Notes: generated by a model from the sequence alone, not told the origin. A stretch of DNA of 64,000 nucleotides from Mycobacterium colombiense (GCF_001953985.1 NZ_MBEI01000031.1:214674-278673); one strand, 5' to 3'. Shown: positions 7,669 through 17,206, counted from the first letter of the stretch. Numbers and translations are program-made.

Positions 7669-9354
7669 ATGGCTCCCAGGGGTCGCATCGACTTGCGACT
7701 CGCCACCCAGGTGATGCTGCTGCAGCTCGTCATCGTGACGTTGACGCTGATCGTCGCTTTCGGGCTCTTTGCCGCATTCAACCGGGCGCGCTTGGACAGC
7801 CAATATCACGTTCACGCCACGGATATCGCCCGCGTGGTCGCCTCATCCCCCACGGTGGTCACCAACATCGCGCGCTACGACGGCGCCCCAATGACCCCGA
7901 CCCCGCAGCTGATCGACGAACTCGCCACGGGTCCGATCCAGGGCGTGGCGTCCCGGGTCCAGGAGCGCACCCATGTGTTGTTCGTCGTCATCGCCAACGT
8001 GGACGGCATCAGGGTCGCCGATCCGCAGCGCGACAGGTTGGGTCGTCATATCAGCGCCGACATCGCGGCACCATTGGCCGGGCAGGAGATGGCAGCACAT
8101 GACGACACCGTTCTCGGGCGGGCCATCGTTGCGAAGATCCCCATCTTCGAGCCGGGTACCAACCGGGTATTGGGGGTAGTCGTCGTCGGCCTGTCCACCA
8201 AGGCATTTGATGAGCAGTTTTCGAAGAACCTCCGCGTGTTGGCCGCGATGGCCGGCGCTCTGCTGGTCATCGCTATTGCCGGCTCGGCGGTGTTGGCCCG
8301 GCGCTGGCGAGGGCTGACATTGGGTCTGCGGCCGGCGGAGATCACCGGGCTGGTGCGAACCCAAGCGGCGGTGCTGCAGGGCATCGGCGAAGGCGTGCTC
8401 GCCGCGGATACGTCCGGCTACACCACGTTCGTCAACGACGAGGCATGCCGGCTGCTCGAGATCGCCAACAAGACGGGACGGCCGGTCGACCAGATCGGCC
8501 TGACCCCACGGATTCTCGACGTGTTCGAGGCCGCCGATTCGGCCCCGGTGTTGGCCAGCGTGGGCGAGCGCATCGTCGTCGTCTCGGCGCGGCCGGTATC
8601 GCGCGAAGGACGGGCGCTGGGAACGGTTTTGGTGGTGCGGGACCGAACCGACGTGGAATCGCTGACGCGGCAACTCGACGCGGTGCAGGTGATGAGCACT
8701 GTGCTGCGCGCACAGCGCCACGAGTTCGCCAACCGTCTGCACCTGCTGAACGGGCTGTTGCAGGGCGGTCATGTGGATGAGGGATTGCAATATCTGGAAG
8801 AAATTCTCGGGTCGGGCCCGCTGGGATCCGCGCTGCCCGGCATCGAGGCCATCCGCGATGCGTATCTGCAAGCATTCCTGGCGGCCAAGGGCGCGGCGGC
8901 CCGCGAAGCCGGGGTGACGCTGACGATCGGCGAAAACACCTGGGTGTCCGGCCGTCTCGGGCTGCCCGTCGATGTGACCACCGTGGTGGGTAACTTGCTG
9001 GACAACGCGATCGATGCGGCCCGGACGGGCGGCAACGATGTGAAGGAAGTGGAAGTCGAACTGCTGCAGAATGGTTCGACGTTGCATATCACGGTCGCCG
9101 ACAGCGGCGACGGTGTAGCACCCGACTTCGTCGATCACCTCTTCACCGAGGGCACCACGACCAAGCCGGACTCCGGAATACCTGGCGGCCGCGGCATCGG
9201 GCTTGCGTTGTCGCGCCAGATTTCTCGCGCGCTGGGCGGTGACCTGTGGCTGGCCAGCGCCGGCGACGCCGAACTGCGGTTGCGCGGTGCCGAGTTCATC
9301 GCCCGGCTGCCGGGCGTGATGGTAGAGGAGGAGCAATGGGCGACCCAGACCTGA
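7669..9354 (+). CDS. CitA/DcuS-type sensor histidine kinase
   Basis: A 561-aa membrane kinase. Transmembrane helix 1 is about residues 12-36, an extracytoplasmic PAS-like (PDC) sensor covers about 40-188, helix 2 is about 189-210, a cytoplasmic PAS domain covers about 228-330, and the SpoOB-type dimerisation box has His351 in 'RAQRHEFANRLHLL'. The HATPase shows an N-box 'GNLLDNAIDA' (441-450) and a G-box 'GGRGIGLAL'. This architecture is that of citrate/C4-dicarboxylate sensors (CitA, DcuS, DctS). A TAGTGT hexamer 6 bases before the ATG and the lack of a ribosome binding site suggest leaderless transcription. No dicarboxylate transporter is adjacent. Confidence 0.93.
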   Translation: MAPRGRIDLRLATQVMLLQLVIVTLTLIVAFGLFAAFNRARLDSQYHVHATDIARVVASSPTVVTNIARYDGAPMTPTPQLIDELATGPIQGVASRVQERTHVLFVVIANVDGIRVADPQRDRLGRHISADIAAPLAGQEMAAHDDTVLGRAIVAKIPIFEPGTNRVLGVVVVGLSTKAFDEQFSKNLRVLAAMAGALLVIAIAGSAVLARRWRGLTLGLRPAEITGLVRTQAAVLQGIGEGVLAADTSGYTTFVNDEACRLLEIANKTGRPVDQIGLTPRILDVFEAADSAPVLASVGERIVVVSARPVSREGRALGTVLVVRDRTDVESLTRQLDAVQVMSTVLRAQRHEFANRLHLLNGLLQGGHVDEGLQYLEEILGSGPLGSALPGIEAIRDAYLQAFLAAKGAAAREAGVTLTIGENTWVSGRLGLPVDVTTVVGNLLDNAIDAARTGGNDVKEVEVELLQNGSTLHITVADSGDGVAPDFVDHLFTEGTTTKPDSGIPGGRGIGLALSRQISRALGGDLWLASAGDAELRLRGAEFIARLPGVMVEEEQWATQT

Positions 9355-10019
9355 CGGTACTGGTGATAGACGACGACTTCCGCGTGGCGAATCTGCACGC
9401 CGAGGTCGTCAACACGCTTCCCGGTTTCGCGGTGCGCGGCACGGCGAACACGCTCGAGGCCGCGCGGAAGGCCGATCCCGTTGACCTGGCCCTGGTCGAC
9501 GTCTACCTGCCCGACGGGTCGGGAGTCGACTTCGTCCGCGAACGTGACGGCGACAGCATGGTGCTGAGCGCGGCCACCGAGGCGGCGACGATCCGGGCTG
9601 CGATGTCCGCCGGGGCGCTGAGCTACCTCGTCAAGCCGTTCGCGCCGCCCGAGTTGGCCGCGCGGCTCGCCGGCTACGCGCGCTACCGCAAGGTTTTGGC
9701 CGGCCCCAACCTGACCGCCGGCGACGTGGACACGGCTCTAGACGCGCTGCGGCCCAGGGTCGCTCCCCCGCCGGCCGCCACCATCGCGGCCTCATCGACG
9801 AAACAGCTTGTGCTGCAGGCATTACGAACGGCCCAGCAGCCGATGTCGGCGGCCGAGGTCTCCGCCGCGATCGGAATATCACGGGCGACCGCGCAACGGT
9901 ATCTGGCGGCACTGGCCACGGCCCGCGACGTCACCGTCGGCTTGCGATACGGGACGACCGGACGACCGGAACAAGAATTCGCGGCCGCCGCCAAGCGGCC
10001 GGGCGGGCCCCCGCGTTGA
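9336..10019 (+). CDS. CitB/DcuR-type response regulator
   Basis: The partner of the kinase, overlapping it by 19 bases (ATG at 9336 after a GGAGGAG-like site within the kinase gene), so the two are translationally coupled. The receiver domain has the acidic pair D12-D13, phospho-acceptor Asp55 in 'LVDVYLPDGSG' and the switch Lys in 'YLVKPF'. The C-terminal domain (about 150-215) holds a winged-helix-type HTH, 'MSAAEVSAAIGISRATAQRY'. The 3' end overlaps the 3' end of the convergent mmpL by 89 bp. Targets are unknown. Confidence 0.92.
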   Translation: MGDPDLTVLVIDDDFRVANLHAEVVNTLPGFAVRGTANTLEAARKADPVDLALVDVYLPDGSGVDFVRERDGDSMVLSAATEAATIRAAMSAGALSYLVKPFAPPELAARLAGYARYRKVLAGPNLTAGDVDTALDALRPRVAPPPAATIAASSTKQLVLQALRTAQQPMSAAEVSAAIGISRATAQRYLAALATARDVTVGLRYGTTGRPEQEFAAAAKRPGGPPR

Positions 10020-12870
10020 GTGCCTGTCGGTCGGCGTGATTCTTCTGGGACGGCCACCAGTTGGCTTTCCCGACCAATGCCGCCATGGCCGGCACCGTGA
10101 CGGTGCGAACCACAAAGGTGTCGATCAACAGGCCCATGCCGATGATGAGCCCGGTTTGCACCATGGTCGACAGGCTGCCGAACAACAGACCGAACATCGA
10201 GGCGGCGAAGATGATGCCGGCCGAGGTGATGACGCCACCCGTGGAACGGACCGCCCGGATGATGCCGGAGCGGATGCCCGTGCGGGACTCTTCACGAATT
10301 CGCGTGATCAGCAGCAGGTTATAGTCCGCCCCGACGGCGACCAGCACGATGAACGCCGTCGCCTGCACGTTCCAGGACATCCCCTGATGCAGCAGGAACT
10401 GGAAGAAAACGACTCCGAGGCCCATCGCCGACAGATACGAGATCACCACGGAGGCAATCAGATACAGCGGTGCCACGATCGCGCGGAGCAAGATGACCAG
10501 GGTGATGAAAACAACGAGGAGCGTCATGATGACGATCAGCCGGAAGTCGTCGTTGTAGTAGCTGCGCAACGTGCTGTACATCGCGTTGGGTCCGACCACC
10601 GATATCGATGCGTCCGCGAGCGCGGTGTTCGGCTGGGCGCCGCGCGCCGTGTCCAGAATCGATGACACCTGGTCCAGCGCGGCGGAACTGAAGGGGTCGA
10701 ATCTCGTTTCGACCAAATAGCGCACCGAATGGCCGTCGGGCGAGAAGAACAACTTCGCTGCCTTCTTGAATTCGTCCGAGGTGAGCACCTGGGACGGGAT
10801 GTACACGCCCGACATCGAGGGCTGCGTGGCGTCACGCTTCATCGACAGCAGCAGGTCGGCCGCCTGGTTCATGCCCAGGCCCATCTGCTTGACCTTGTCG
10901 ACGAGTGCACGCACGCCGTCGGCGAGCCGCCGGCTGCCATCTGCGAGCTGATCGGCCGCTGCCTGCATTCCCGCAATCTTGCGCTGCATGCCGGCGGCGT
11001 TGTCATCCAGCGCCCGCAGACCATTGCTCGCCGTTGCCAGCTGCGCGGTCAGAATCCGCACCGCCGCCTGCATGCCCTGTACCGCAGGCTGCTCGGTCGA
11101 ACCGTCGAACATCGGGCCGGCCGCCGCGGCGACACTGTTGGCCAGCGCGGAGACGGACCCGTTCGTGAGCCCACGGACGTTGTCCAGGGCGTTCGCCGCG
11201 GTGGCGAGCTGCTGCTGCACCTGGTTCAGGGCCGCGGTGAGATGGGTCATGGGTCTACTGGCGCCGCAGATTTGGTCGCGCACCTGCGCGAGGGCCGCCG
11301 CCAGTTGGTCCGCGCCGTTGGTCAGCGCGTCGAGGTCACTCGTCCTGTCATTGATCTGTGTCGAGGCGTCTTCGAGCTTGCCGCCGACCGCTCCGGCTTG
11401 AAAGCTGATCTTGGCCTGATCCAGCGGCTGGCCGCTGGGTCGCGTGATGCCGCGCACCGCAACGATATTGGGCAGCTGAGACACCCGCTGAGCCATCTGG
11501 TCCAGATCGGCCAGCGCACGCGACGTCCGCAGGTCGTGCGGGGACCGAACGTAGACGTACTGCGGCAGCAACATACTTTTCGAAAAGTGTTCTGCCATCG
11601 TCGAAAAGCCGACGTTGCTCGGCGCCGACCGCGGCAGCTGCAGGCGGTCGTCGAACGTGGGCCGCACGAACGCCGCGCAACCGGCCAGCGTGATCAACAA
11701 CGCGAGACTTCCCAGCAGATGCGCTTTGGGCCGACGAACGAGCTGAACGGCTGAGCGCTGCCACAGCCGGCCGGTGAGCGCCGCTCGCGGCGTCACCCAT
11801 CCGCGCCGGCCGGTGAGAACGAGGATGGCGGGCAACAGCGTGATCGCGGCGAGAAACGCGATGCCGATCGAAATCGCAAGCGCCGGGCCGATACTCGTGA
11901 ACGCCGGCAGGCGGGTGAATATCATGCCGAAGAAGGTGACGGCGACGGTGGCCGCCGACGCCGCGATCACCTCACCGATGGAGCTCAGTGCTCGTTGCAC
12001 GGCCAGGTCGGAGTCAATGCCGGAGCGGAGGTGCTCGTGGTAGCGGCTGATCAGGAAGACGGCATAGTCGGTGCCGGCGCCGAAGATCATGGCCGTCATC
12101 AACGCGATCGTCAGCGACGACACCCCGAGCCCGAGCTGAACGAGTCCGGACACCACGCCCTGGGCAGACGCCACCGAAATGCCGATGGTGATCAACGGCA
12201 GCAGCACGGTCACGGGTCGCCGGTAGATCACCAACAAGATGACCAGCACGAACAAAGCGGTGACCATCTCGATCGTGCGCATATCGCGAGCGGTGACGAT
12301 CGCCAGGTCGCCGGCCATGGCACCCTGCCCCGTCACCTGTGCGGCCAGCGGCGTGCCCGCAGTGGAGCGTTTCGCGATTTCGGTGATCCGCTGGTAGGCC
12401 TGGGAAGAGTCGGGCGACCCGACGGGCGCCCGCAGGATCACCGCCATGTAGAACGCTTTGTTGTCCGGACTGATCAGCAATGAGCGCAGCGCGGGTGTCG
12501 TGACGATGTCCTGCACGCCGGCCACGTCCTTGGTGTCGTCGCGAAACGTGGCGGCCAGCGTGCGGTAGGCGTCCTCGTCGGCCGGTTGCAGGCCGCGGTT
12601 GTCGGTGAGCACGACGATCAAAATGTTCTGGCCGGATTCACCGAAGTCCTTGGCCATCTGCTCGGTCGCGGCCATGGCCTTGGGCGGCAGCGGCTGCACC
12701 GTCTGGCCTTCGACCACCTTCGTCAGCGGGGGGAAGGCCACGGTCAGCACGGCTACCGTAGCGACCCAGGCGGCGATGATGAGCCAGGGCGCACGCGTGA
12801 CGAAGCGACCCAACACCGAGAACACGCCGCGAGGTGCCGAGATGTCAGGGACGTCGGGCTTTTTGGTCAT
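9931..12870 (-). CDS. MmpL-family RND lipid transporter with coiled-coil periplasmic insert
   Basis: A 979-aa inner-membrane RND permease. It has the MmpL plan: TM1 (about 28-47), porter domain D1, the TM2-6 block with the proton-relay 'GAGTDYAVFL', TM7, a long porter D2 rich in heptad-like Leu/Gln/Ala repeats (the coiled-coil insert of MmpL4/5/10 relatives), and a second TM block with 'VAVGADYNLLL'. Start: AAGGGTG lies just upstream of ATG 12870; earlier in-frame codons would run into the promoter module. It has no mmpS partner. It is the last unit of the acyltransferase locus, driven by promoter copy 1, and presumably exports the lipid made there. The last ~30 residues are basic and overlap the response-regulator gene antisense. 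Confidence 0.93.
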   Translation of the reverse strand: MTKKPDVPDISAPRGVFSVLGRFVTRAPWLIIAAWVATVAVLTVAFPPLTKVVEGQTVQPLPPKAMAATEQMAKDFGESGQNILIVVLTDNRGLQPADEDAYRTLAATFRDDTKDVAGVQDIVTTPALRSLLISPDNKAFYMAVILRAPVGSPDSSQAYQRITEIAKRSTAGTPLAAQVTGQGAMAGDLAIVTARDMRTIEMVTALFVLVILLVIYRRPVTVLLPLITIGISVASAQGVVSGLVQLGLGVSSLTIALMTAMIFGAGTDYAVFLISRYHEHLRSGIDSDLAVQRALSSIGEVIAASAATVAVTFFGMIFTRLPAFTSIGPALAISIGIAFLAAITLLPAILVLTGRRGWVTPRAALTGRLWQRSAVQLVRRPKAHLLGSLALLITLAGCAAFVRPTFDDRLQLPRSAPSNVGFSTMAEHFSKSMLLPQYVYVRSPHDLRTSRALADLDQMAQRVSQLPNIVAVRGITRPSGQPLDQAKISFQAGAVGGKLEDASTQINDRTSDLDALTNGADQLAAALAQVRDQICGASRPMTHLTAALNQVQQQLATAANALDNVRGLTNGSVSALANSVAAAAGPMFDGSTEQPAVQGMQAAVRILTAQLATASNGLRALDDNAAGMQRKIAGMQAAADQLADGSRRLADGVRALVDKVKQMGLGMNQAADLLLSMKRDATQPSMSGVYIPSQVLTSDEFKKAAKLFFSPDGHSVRYLVETRFDPFSSAALDQVSSILDTARGAQPNTALADASISVVGPNAMYSTLRSYYNDDFRLIVIMTLLVVFITLVILLRAIVAPLYLIASVVISYLSAMGLGVVFFQFLLHQGMSWNVQATAFIVLVAVGADYNLLLITRIREESRTGIRSGIIRAVRSTGGVITSAGIIFAASMFGLLFGSLSTMVQTGLIIGMGLLIDTFVVRTVTVPAMAALVGKANWWPSQKNHADRQALNAGARPAAWRRPRILVPVVRSSRIASRR

Positions 12871-12935
12871 GGTGACACCCTTCATTGGCGAGCCGCGCGG
12901 TTCGAAGACACCTGGCGCGTTACTTGTCGAGACCG

Positions 12936-13021
12936 AACTTATGGAACTGCCGGCACCCGTGTCGCGCTTGTAAGCGATAGTCGGAATTACCGACGATCTA
13001 GCGGTTCTGCGCGTTGTGCTC
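12936..13021 (-). promoter_or_regulatory. Shared promoter module, copy 1 (drives mmpL)
   Basis: On the minus strand: distal block GAGCACAACGCGC, a perfect inverted repeat GTCGG-N5-CCGAC (12994-12980), then AAGCGCGACA with a -35-like GCGACA (12965-12960), an 18-bp spacer and a -10 hexamer TAAGTT (12941-12936). The predicted transcript has a 5' leader of about 60 nt before the mmpL ATG. The distal half lies inside the 3' end of acyltransferase gene 1, whose TAA stop is formed by the repeat's spacer. The same module occurs at 17207, 18757 and 21779. Confidence 0.8.
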
Positions 13022-14354
13022 GCACCGGCCCCGGGCATGGCCAGCCGATCGTGGCGGTGAGCGAGAAGTCGCTGAGGACGCGCGAAATATGTTGCCGTAA
13101 GCTGGCATTCGAGTTGGCGCGGCCCTCCTCATGCGCAACGACCGAGACGAAGACCCGTCCGTGCGTTCTTCCCGACAGCACCCCCAGCAGTCCGCCGGTC
13201 TGGTGCACCGTCGCCTTGGTCACCCCCGGGACGAGCAACCTGACGGCGAAGTGGTCGGCATCCGTGCCGTCCGGCCGGGTGGCGGCCGGGTTGACCGCGC
13301 CGAGGTTGGACGACCCGCTCGTCGTGGCGCCGCCGAGGGCCACGCCGGCCAGGCGCCTGATGAGCCACCGCGGCGTCAGCGGAGCCAGCGGCAGCAGCGC
13401 CAATCGTTCGTCGGGGGCCTCCTGATGGCGGATCAGCGCTTGTTTGATCGCGGCCCGGATCTCACGCAGATCCGTTGGCGCGCCTGCGGGGTCGACCTCG
13501 ATGTCGACACTGGTGATGGCGTTGGCGCGAGTATCGCCGTCGGCGCGTTCGTTGACGGGTATCGCCAACGTGGCTACGCCGTCCCCGGCGACCCGCCCGA
13601 GTCGCTGGGCGAGGCCACCCGCCAGTCCCGCGAGCAGTGCGTTGCTGGTGCCTCCCAACGACTGGGCGCGGGCATCCCACTCGTCGGCGTCGACGAAGAT
13701 CGTTGCCTTCGCGAGCTCAACGCGTTCGTCTGGTCGGACCAACGGCTCACGCGGTGCGCGGGGCGGCTCTGTGCCACGCGACGCGAATCGTGCCGCGGCG
13801 AGGACGGCGCGGCCGACGGCGGGGACATCGCGCGCGGTCTGGCGGGCGTCCTCGCGGAGCGCCCGCCAGCGCCGGCGTGATCCGGCGGCGGGCCAGCTGA
13901 TGGGGTCGTGGCGCCCGGTTGCCGCGTCCGCCAACGCCTCGCACAACCCGACGCCGTCGATGAGGCTGTGGGAGATGACGAAGCTCACTCCGGCGCCACC
14001 GCCGGTGAACGGCAGCACCGCGAGGTGCCATCCGGGCCCGTGCTCGGAATCCAGCGGGGTGTTGGCCTGCTCGCTGAGCCAGGCGTCGAATTCTTCGCGT
14101 GCGCGGGGCCTTTCGGCGATTGCGAGGTCGGACTGATCCTTGGGGGCGACCCAGCGATGGCGTCCGAACGGCAATCGCGACCGTTCGATGCGCCTCGACA
14201 GCCGTCCCCGCTGAAGATGCCGATGGAACTGGCGTAGACCGTCGATGTCGATCGCTCGGTGGTAGATCCACACGCACTGCAGCAGGTTGGTGGTGCCGGT
14301 CGCCCGCTCGCCGAGAAACGCGCTCTGGTCAACCAGGTCGATGACGTTGTCCAT
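12987..14354 (-). CDS. HxxxDG acyltransferase-like protein, array paralog 1
   Basis: One of five tandem paralogs, 455 aa, with the fold signature of CoA-dependent acyltransferases (condensation domain, PapA and WS/DGAT relatives): the catalytic motif H-x3-D-G is 'HSLIDG' at residues 129-134. Shared blocks are the start 'MDNVIDLVDQ', 'RAIDIDGLRQFHRHLQRGRL', 'PLDSEHGPGWHLAVLPF' and a C-terminal 'SSNLGAVNPAATRPDGTD'. By family it should transfer an acyl group; donor and acceptor are unknown. It is the last gene of the 17135-12987 operon (29 bases after paralog 2). The C-terminus is longer than in the other paralogs because the frame runs into promoter copy 1. WS/DGAT-like is the main alternative label. 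Confidence 0.8.
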   Translation of the reverse strand: MDNVIDLVDQSAFLGERATGTTNLLQCVWIYHRAIDIDGLRQFHRHLQRGRLSRRIERSRLPFGRHRWVAPKDQSDLAIAERPRAREEFDAWLSEQANTPLDSEHGPGWHLAVLPFTGGGAGVSFVISHSLIDGVGLCEALADAATGRHDPISWPAAGSRRRWRALREDARQTARDVPAVGRAVLAAARFASRGTEPPRAPREPLVRPDERVELAKATIFVDADEWDARAQSLGGTSNALLAGLAGGLAQRLGRVAGDGVATLAIPVNERADGDTRANAITSVDIEVDPAGAPTDLREIRAAIKQALIRHQEAPDERLALLPLAPLTPRWLIRRLAGVALGGATTSGSSNLGAVNPAATRPDGTDADHFAVRLLVPGVTKATVHQTGGLLGVLSGRTHGRVFVSVVAHEEGRANSNASLRQHISRVLSDFSLTATIGWPCPGPVRAQRAEPLDRR

Positions 14355-14383
14355 TTTGCTCGAGCTCCTTTTTCCTGGCTTGC

Positions 14384-15745
14384 CTACGCCGTCAGGCCGG
14401 CCACTGACACCGGACGTGGCCAGCCGATCGTGGCGGTGAGCGAGAAGTCGGTGAGGGTTTTCGAAAGGTCTTGCCCCAACTTGTCATTCGAGTTGGCGCT
14501 GCCCGGCTGATACGCAAGGACCGAGACAAAGACCCGACCGTGCGTTCTTCCCGACAGCAGCACCAGCAACCCGCCGAGCCGGTGCATGACGGCCTTGGTC
14601 ACACCCGGGCCGAGAGGCTTCATGACGAAGTGGTCGGCGTCGGTTCCGTCCGGCCGGCGGGAGGCCGGATCGACCGCACCGAGGTTGGAAGAGATGACGC
14701 TGGCCGCACCGTTGGCGGAAACGCCCACGCATCGCCGGACCAGCCACTGCGGCAACAGAGGAGCGAGGTGCAGTAACTCCCACCGCACGTTGGTCTCATC
14801 CGCAGAACGGATCAGCGCCCGCTTGATGGTGGCCCGGATCTCGCTCAGATCCGTCGCCGCGGGTGCGGGGTCGACGCTGAAGTCGACGTTGGTGATGGCG
14901 TTGGCGCGGGTATCGTCGGCGGCGCGTTCGTTGACGGGCATGGTCACCGCGACGGAACTGTCCGCCGCGATCCGCCCCACTCGCTGGGCGAGTCGAGCCG
15001 CCAGTCCCGCGAGCAGCGTGTTGCCGGTCCCGCCCAGTGACTCTGCGCGGGCGTCCCATTCGTTGGCATCGACGAAGATCGTTGCCGTTGGCAGGGTGAT
15101 GCGCTCGTCGGCCGGGCCCGAGATGACGGGCGGCTTGGCAACGGGCGCCGTGGCGCCGGCGCTGCTACGTCGCGCCAGTCGGGCCGCGGCCACGACGGCA
15201 CGCCCGATGCCGGGGATGTCGCGCGCGGTTTGGCCGGCGTCCTCGCGGACGGCTCGCCACCATCCGCGTGACCCGGCCGCGGGCCAGTCGATCCGGTCGT
15301 GGCGGCCGGTTGCGGCGTCCGCCAACGCCTCGCACAACCCGACGCCGTCGCTGAGGCAGTGCGAGATGACCAGGCTGACCGCCGCGCCGCCGTCGGTGAA
15401 CGGCAGTACCGCAAGGTGCCAACCGGGTCCGTGCTCGGCGTCAAGAGGAGTGTTGGCTTGCTCCCCCAGCCAGCCGTCGAGTTCTTCGCGCGAGCGTGGC
15501 GTCGCGACGACCTCCAGGTCGGACTGACCCTTCGGCGCCACCCAGCGATGGCGTCCGAACGGCAAGGGCGACGGCTCGATGCGCCTCGACAGCCGCCCCC
15601 GCAGGAGATGGCGATGGAACTGGCGCAGTCCGTCGATGTCGATCGCGCGGTTGTAGATCCACACGCACTGCAGCAGGTTGGTCGCGCCGGTCGCGCGCTC
15701 GCCGAGAAACACCGTCTGGTCGAACAGATCGAGTACGTTGTCCAT
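14384..15745 (-). CDS. HxxxDG acyltransferase-like protein, array paralog 2
   Basis: A 453-aa paralog with the active-site motif 'HCLSDG' and the same N-terminal 'MDNVLDLFDQTVFLGERATG'. It is the most similar to paralog 1: long identical blocks such as 'CVWIYNRAIDIDGLRQFH' recur with one-residue changes, suggesting a recent duplication. ATG 15745 is chosen over upstream codons because it aligns with the other paralogs and has an AAGGAG site. It lies 28 bases after paralog 3 and 29 before paralog 1, in one transcription unit with no internal copy of the promoter module. Function is inferred from the fold only. Confidence 0.8.
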   Translation of the reverse strand: MDNVLDLFDQTVFLGERATGATNLLQCVWIYNRAIDIDGLRQFHRHLLRGRLSRRIEPSPLPFGRHRWVAPKGQSDLEVVATPRSREELDGWLGEQANTPLDAEHGPGWHLAVLPFTDGGAAVSLVISHCLSDGVGLCEALADAATGRHDRIDWPAAGSRGWWRAVREDAGQTARDIPGIGRAVVAAARLARRSSAGATAPVAKPPVISGPADERITLPTATIFVDANEWDARAESLGGTGNTLLAGLAARLAQRVGRIAADSSVAVTMPVNERAADDTRANAITNVDFSVDPAPAATDLSEIRATIKRALIRSADETNVRWELLHLAPLLPQWLVRRCVGVSANGAASVISSNLGAVDPASRRPDGTDADHFVMKPLGPGVTKAVMHRLGGLLVLLSGRTHGRVFVSVLAYQPGSANSNDKLGQDLSKTLTDFSLTATIGWPRPVSVAGLTA

Positions 15746-15773
15746 TTCCCGCGCTCCTTTTCTTGTCGTTTGC

Positions 15774-17135
15774 TTATGCCGCCAGATCGGCCACTGACGC
15801 CGGGCCTGGCCAGCCCGTCGTCGCGATGAGCGAGAAGTCGCGCAGAACGCTCGAAATGTCATGCCGCAGAGCGTCGTTCGAGTTGTGGCGGCCCGGCTGA
15901 TACGCAAGGATCGAAACGAAGATCTGTCGGTGCACTCTTCCGGACAGCAATGCCAACACCCCGCCGGTGCGGCGCATTATGGCCGTGGTCACGCCCGGGT
16001 AGAGGGACTTCATGGCGAAGTAGTCGGCGTCTGTGCCGTCCGGCCGGATGGCGGCAGCGTCGACCGCACCCAGGTTGGATGACACGACGTTGGTCGTACC
16101 GCCGGTGGCCACGCCGACCAATTGCCTGACCAGTCGCCGAGGCAGCAGCGGAACGAGGGGCAGCAGCGCCCACCGGTCGTCGGGCACCTCCCGGTGCCGG
16201 ATCAGCGCTTGCTTGGTTGCGGCCCGGATCTCGCCCAGGTCCGTCGCCGCGAGTGCGGGGTCGACCGTGATGTCGACGTTGGTGATGGCGTTGGCGCGGG
16301 TGTCGCCGGCGGTGCGTTCGTTGACGGGTATCGACGGGGTGGCCCGGCCGTCCGCGGTGAGCCGTCCCACCCGCTGGGCGAGGCGGGCCGCCAGTCCCGC
16401 GAGCAGGGTGTTGCTGGTTCCTCCGAGAGCCCGCGCGCGGGCATCCCACTGATCGGCATCGAGAAAAATCGTTGTCGTTGACAGAGTGGCAATCTCGTCG
16501 GGTCCGGGGGTCGGCGCCGCCGGCTGGGCACTGGGCGCCGCGGCATGGTCGCGGTGCCGTCGAGCGAATTGTGCTGCGGCGACGACGGCGCGGCCGATGT
16601 TGGGGATGTCGCGTGCGGTCTGGCAGGCGTCTTCGCGCAGTGCCTGCCACCGCGGACGTGATGCGGCGGCGGGCCAGCTGTTCGGGTCGTGTTGTCCGGT
16701 GGCCGCTTCCGTCAACGCCTCGCACAACCCGACGCCGTCGATGAGGCAGTGCGAGACGACCAGGCTCACCCCGGCGCCGCCGTCGGTGAACGGTAACACC
16801 GCGAGGTGCCATCCGGGTCCATGTTCGCCGTCCAACGGGGTGTTGGCCTGCTCGGCCAGCCAGGCGTCGAATTCCTCTCGTGCGCGCGGCCTCTCGACGA
16901 TCTCGAGGCCGGGCTGATTGGTGGACGCGACCCAGCGATGCCGGCCGAACGGGAGGGGCGAGCGTTCCATGCGCCTCGACAACCGTCCCCGCTGCAGATG
17001 GCGGTGGAACCGCCGCAGGCCGTCGATGTCGATGGCGCGGTCATACATCCACACGCACTGCAGCGCGCAGGTGGCTCCGGCCGCCCGCTCGAAGTCGAAG
17101 TAGGCCTGGTCATACAGATCGAGTACGTTGCTCAT
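15774..17135 (-). CDS. HxxxDG acyltransferase-like protein, array paralog 3
   Basis: A 453-aa paralog that begins 'MSNVLDLYDQAYFDFERAAG' and carries 'HCLIDG' as the acyltransferase motif, plus 'SSNLGAVDAAAIRPDGTD' in the C-terminal half. An AGGAA site precedes the ATG. It is the first gene of a three-gene operon (paralogs 3, 2, 1) driven by promoter copy 2, whose -10 is about 72 bases upstream of the start codon. The middle linker (residues about 195-215, Ala/Pro-rich) is the most variable part of the family and probably joins two subdomains. Confidence 0.8.
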   Translation of the reverse strand: MSNVLDLYDQAYFDFERAAGATCALQCVWMYDRAIDIDGLRRFHRHLQRGRLSRRMERSPLPFGRHRWVASTNQPGLEIVERPRAREEFDAWLAEQANTPLDGEHGPGWHLAVLPFTDGGAGVSLVVSHCLIDGVGLCEALTEAATGQHDPNSWPAAASRPRWQALREDACQTARDIPNIGRAVVAAAQFARRHRDHAAAPSAQPAAPTPGPDEIATLSTTTIFLDADQWDARARALGGTSNTLLAGLAARLAQRVGRLTADGRATPSIPVNERTAGDTRANAITNVDITVDPALAATDLGEIRAATKQALIRHREVPDDRWALLPLVPLLPRRLVRQLVGVATGGTTNVVSSNLGAVDAAAIRPDGTDADYFAMKSLYPGVTTAIMRRTGGVLALLSGRVHRQIFVSILAYQPGRHNSNDALRHDISSVLRDFSLIATTGWPGPASVADLAA

Positions 17136-17206
17136 TTTTCTTCAGTTCCTTTTCGCCTGTCGCGGTGAATCGTTGGGGCGCAATGCGTTTTGTCTCGCTT
17201 GAAGTG

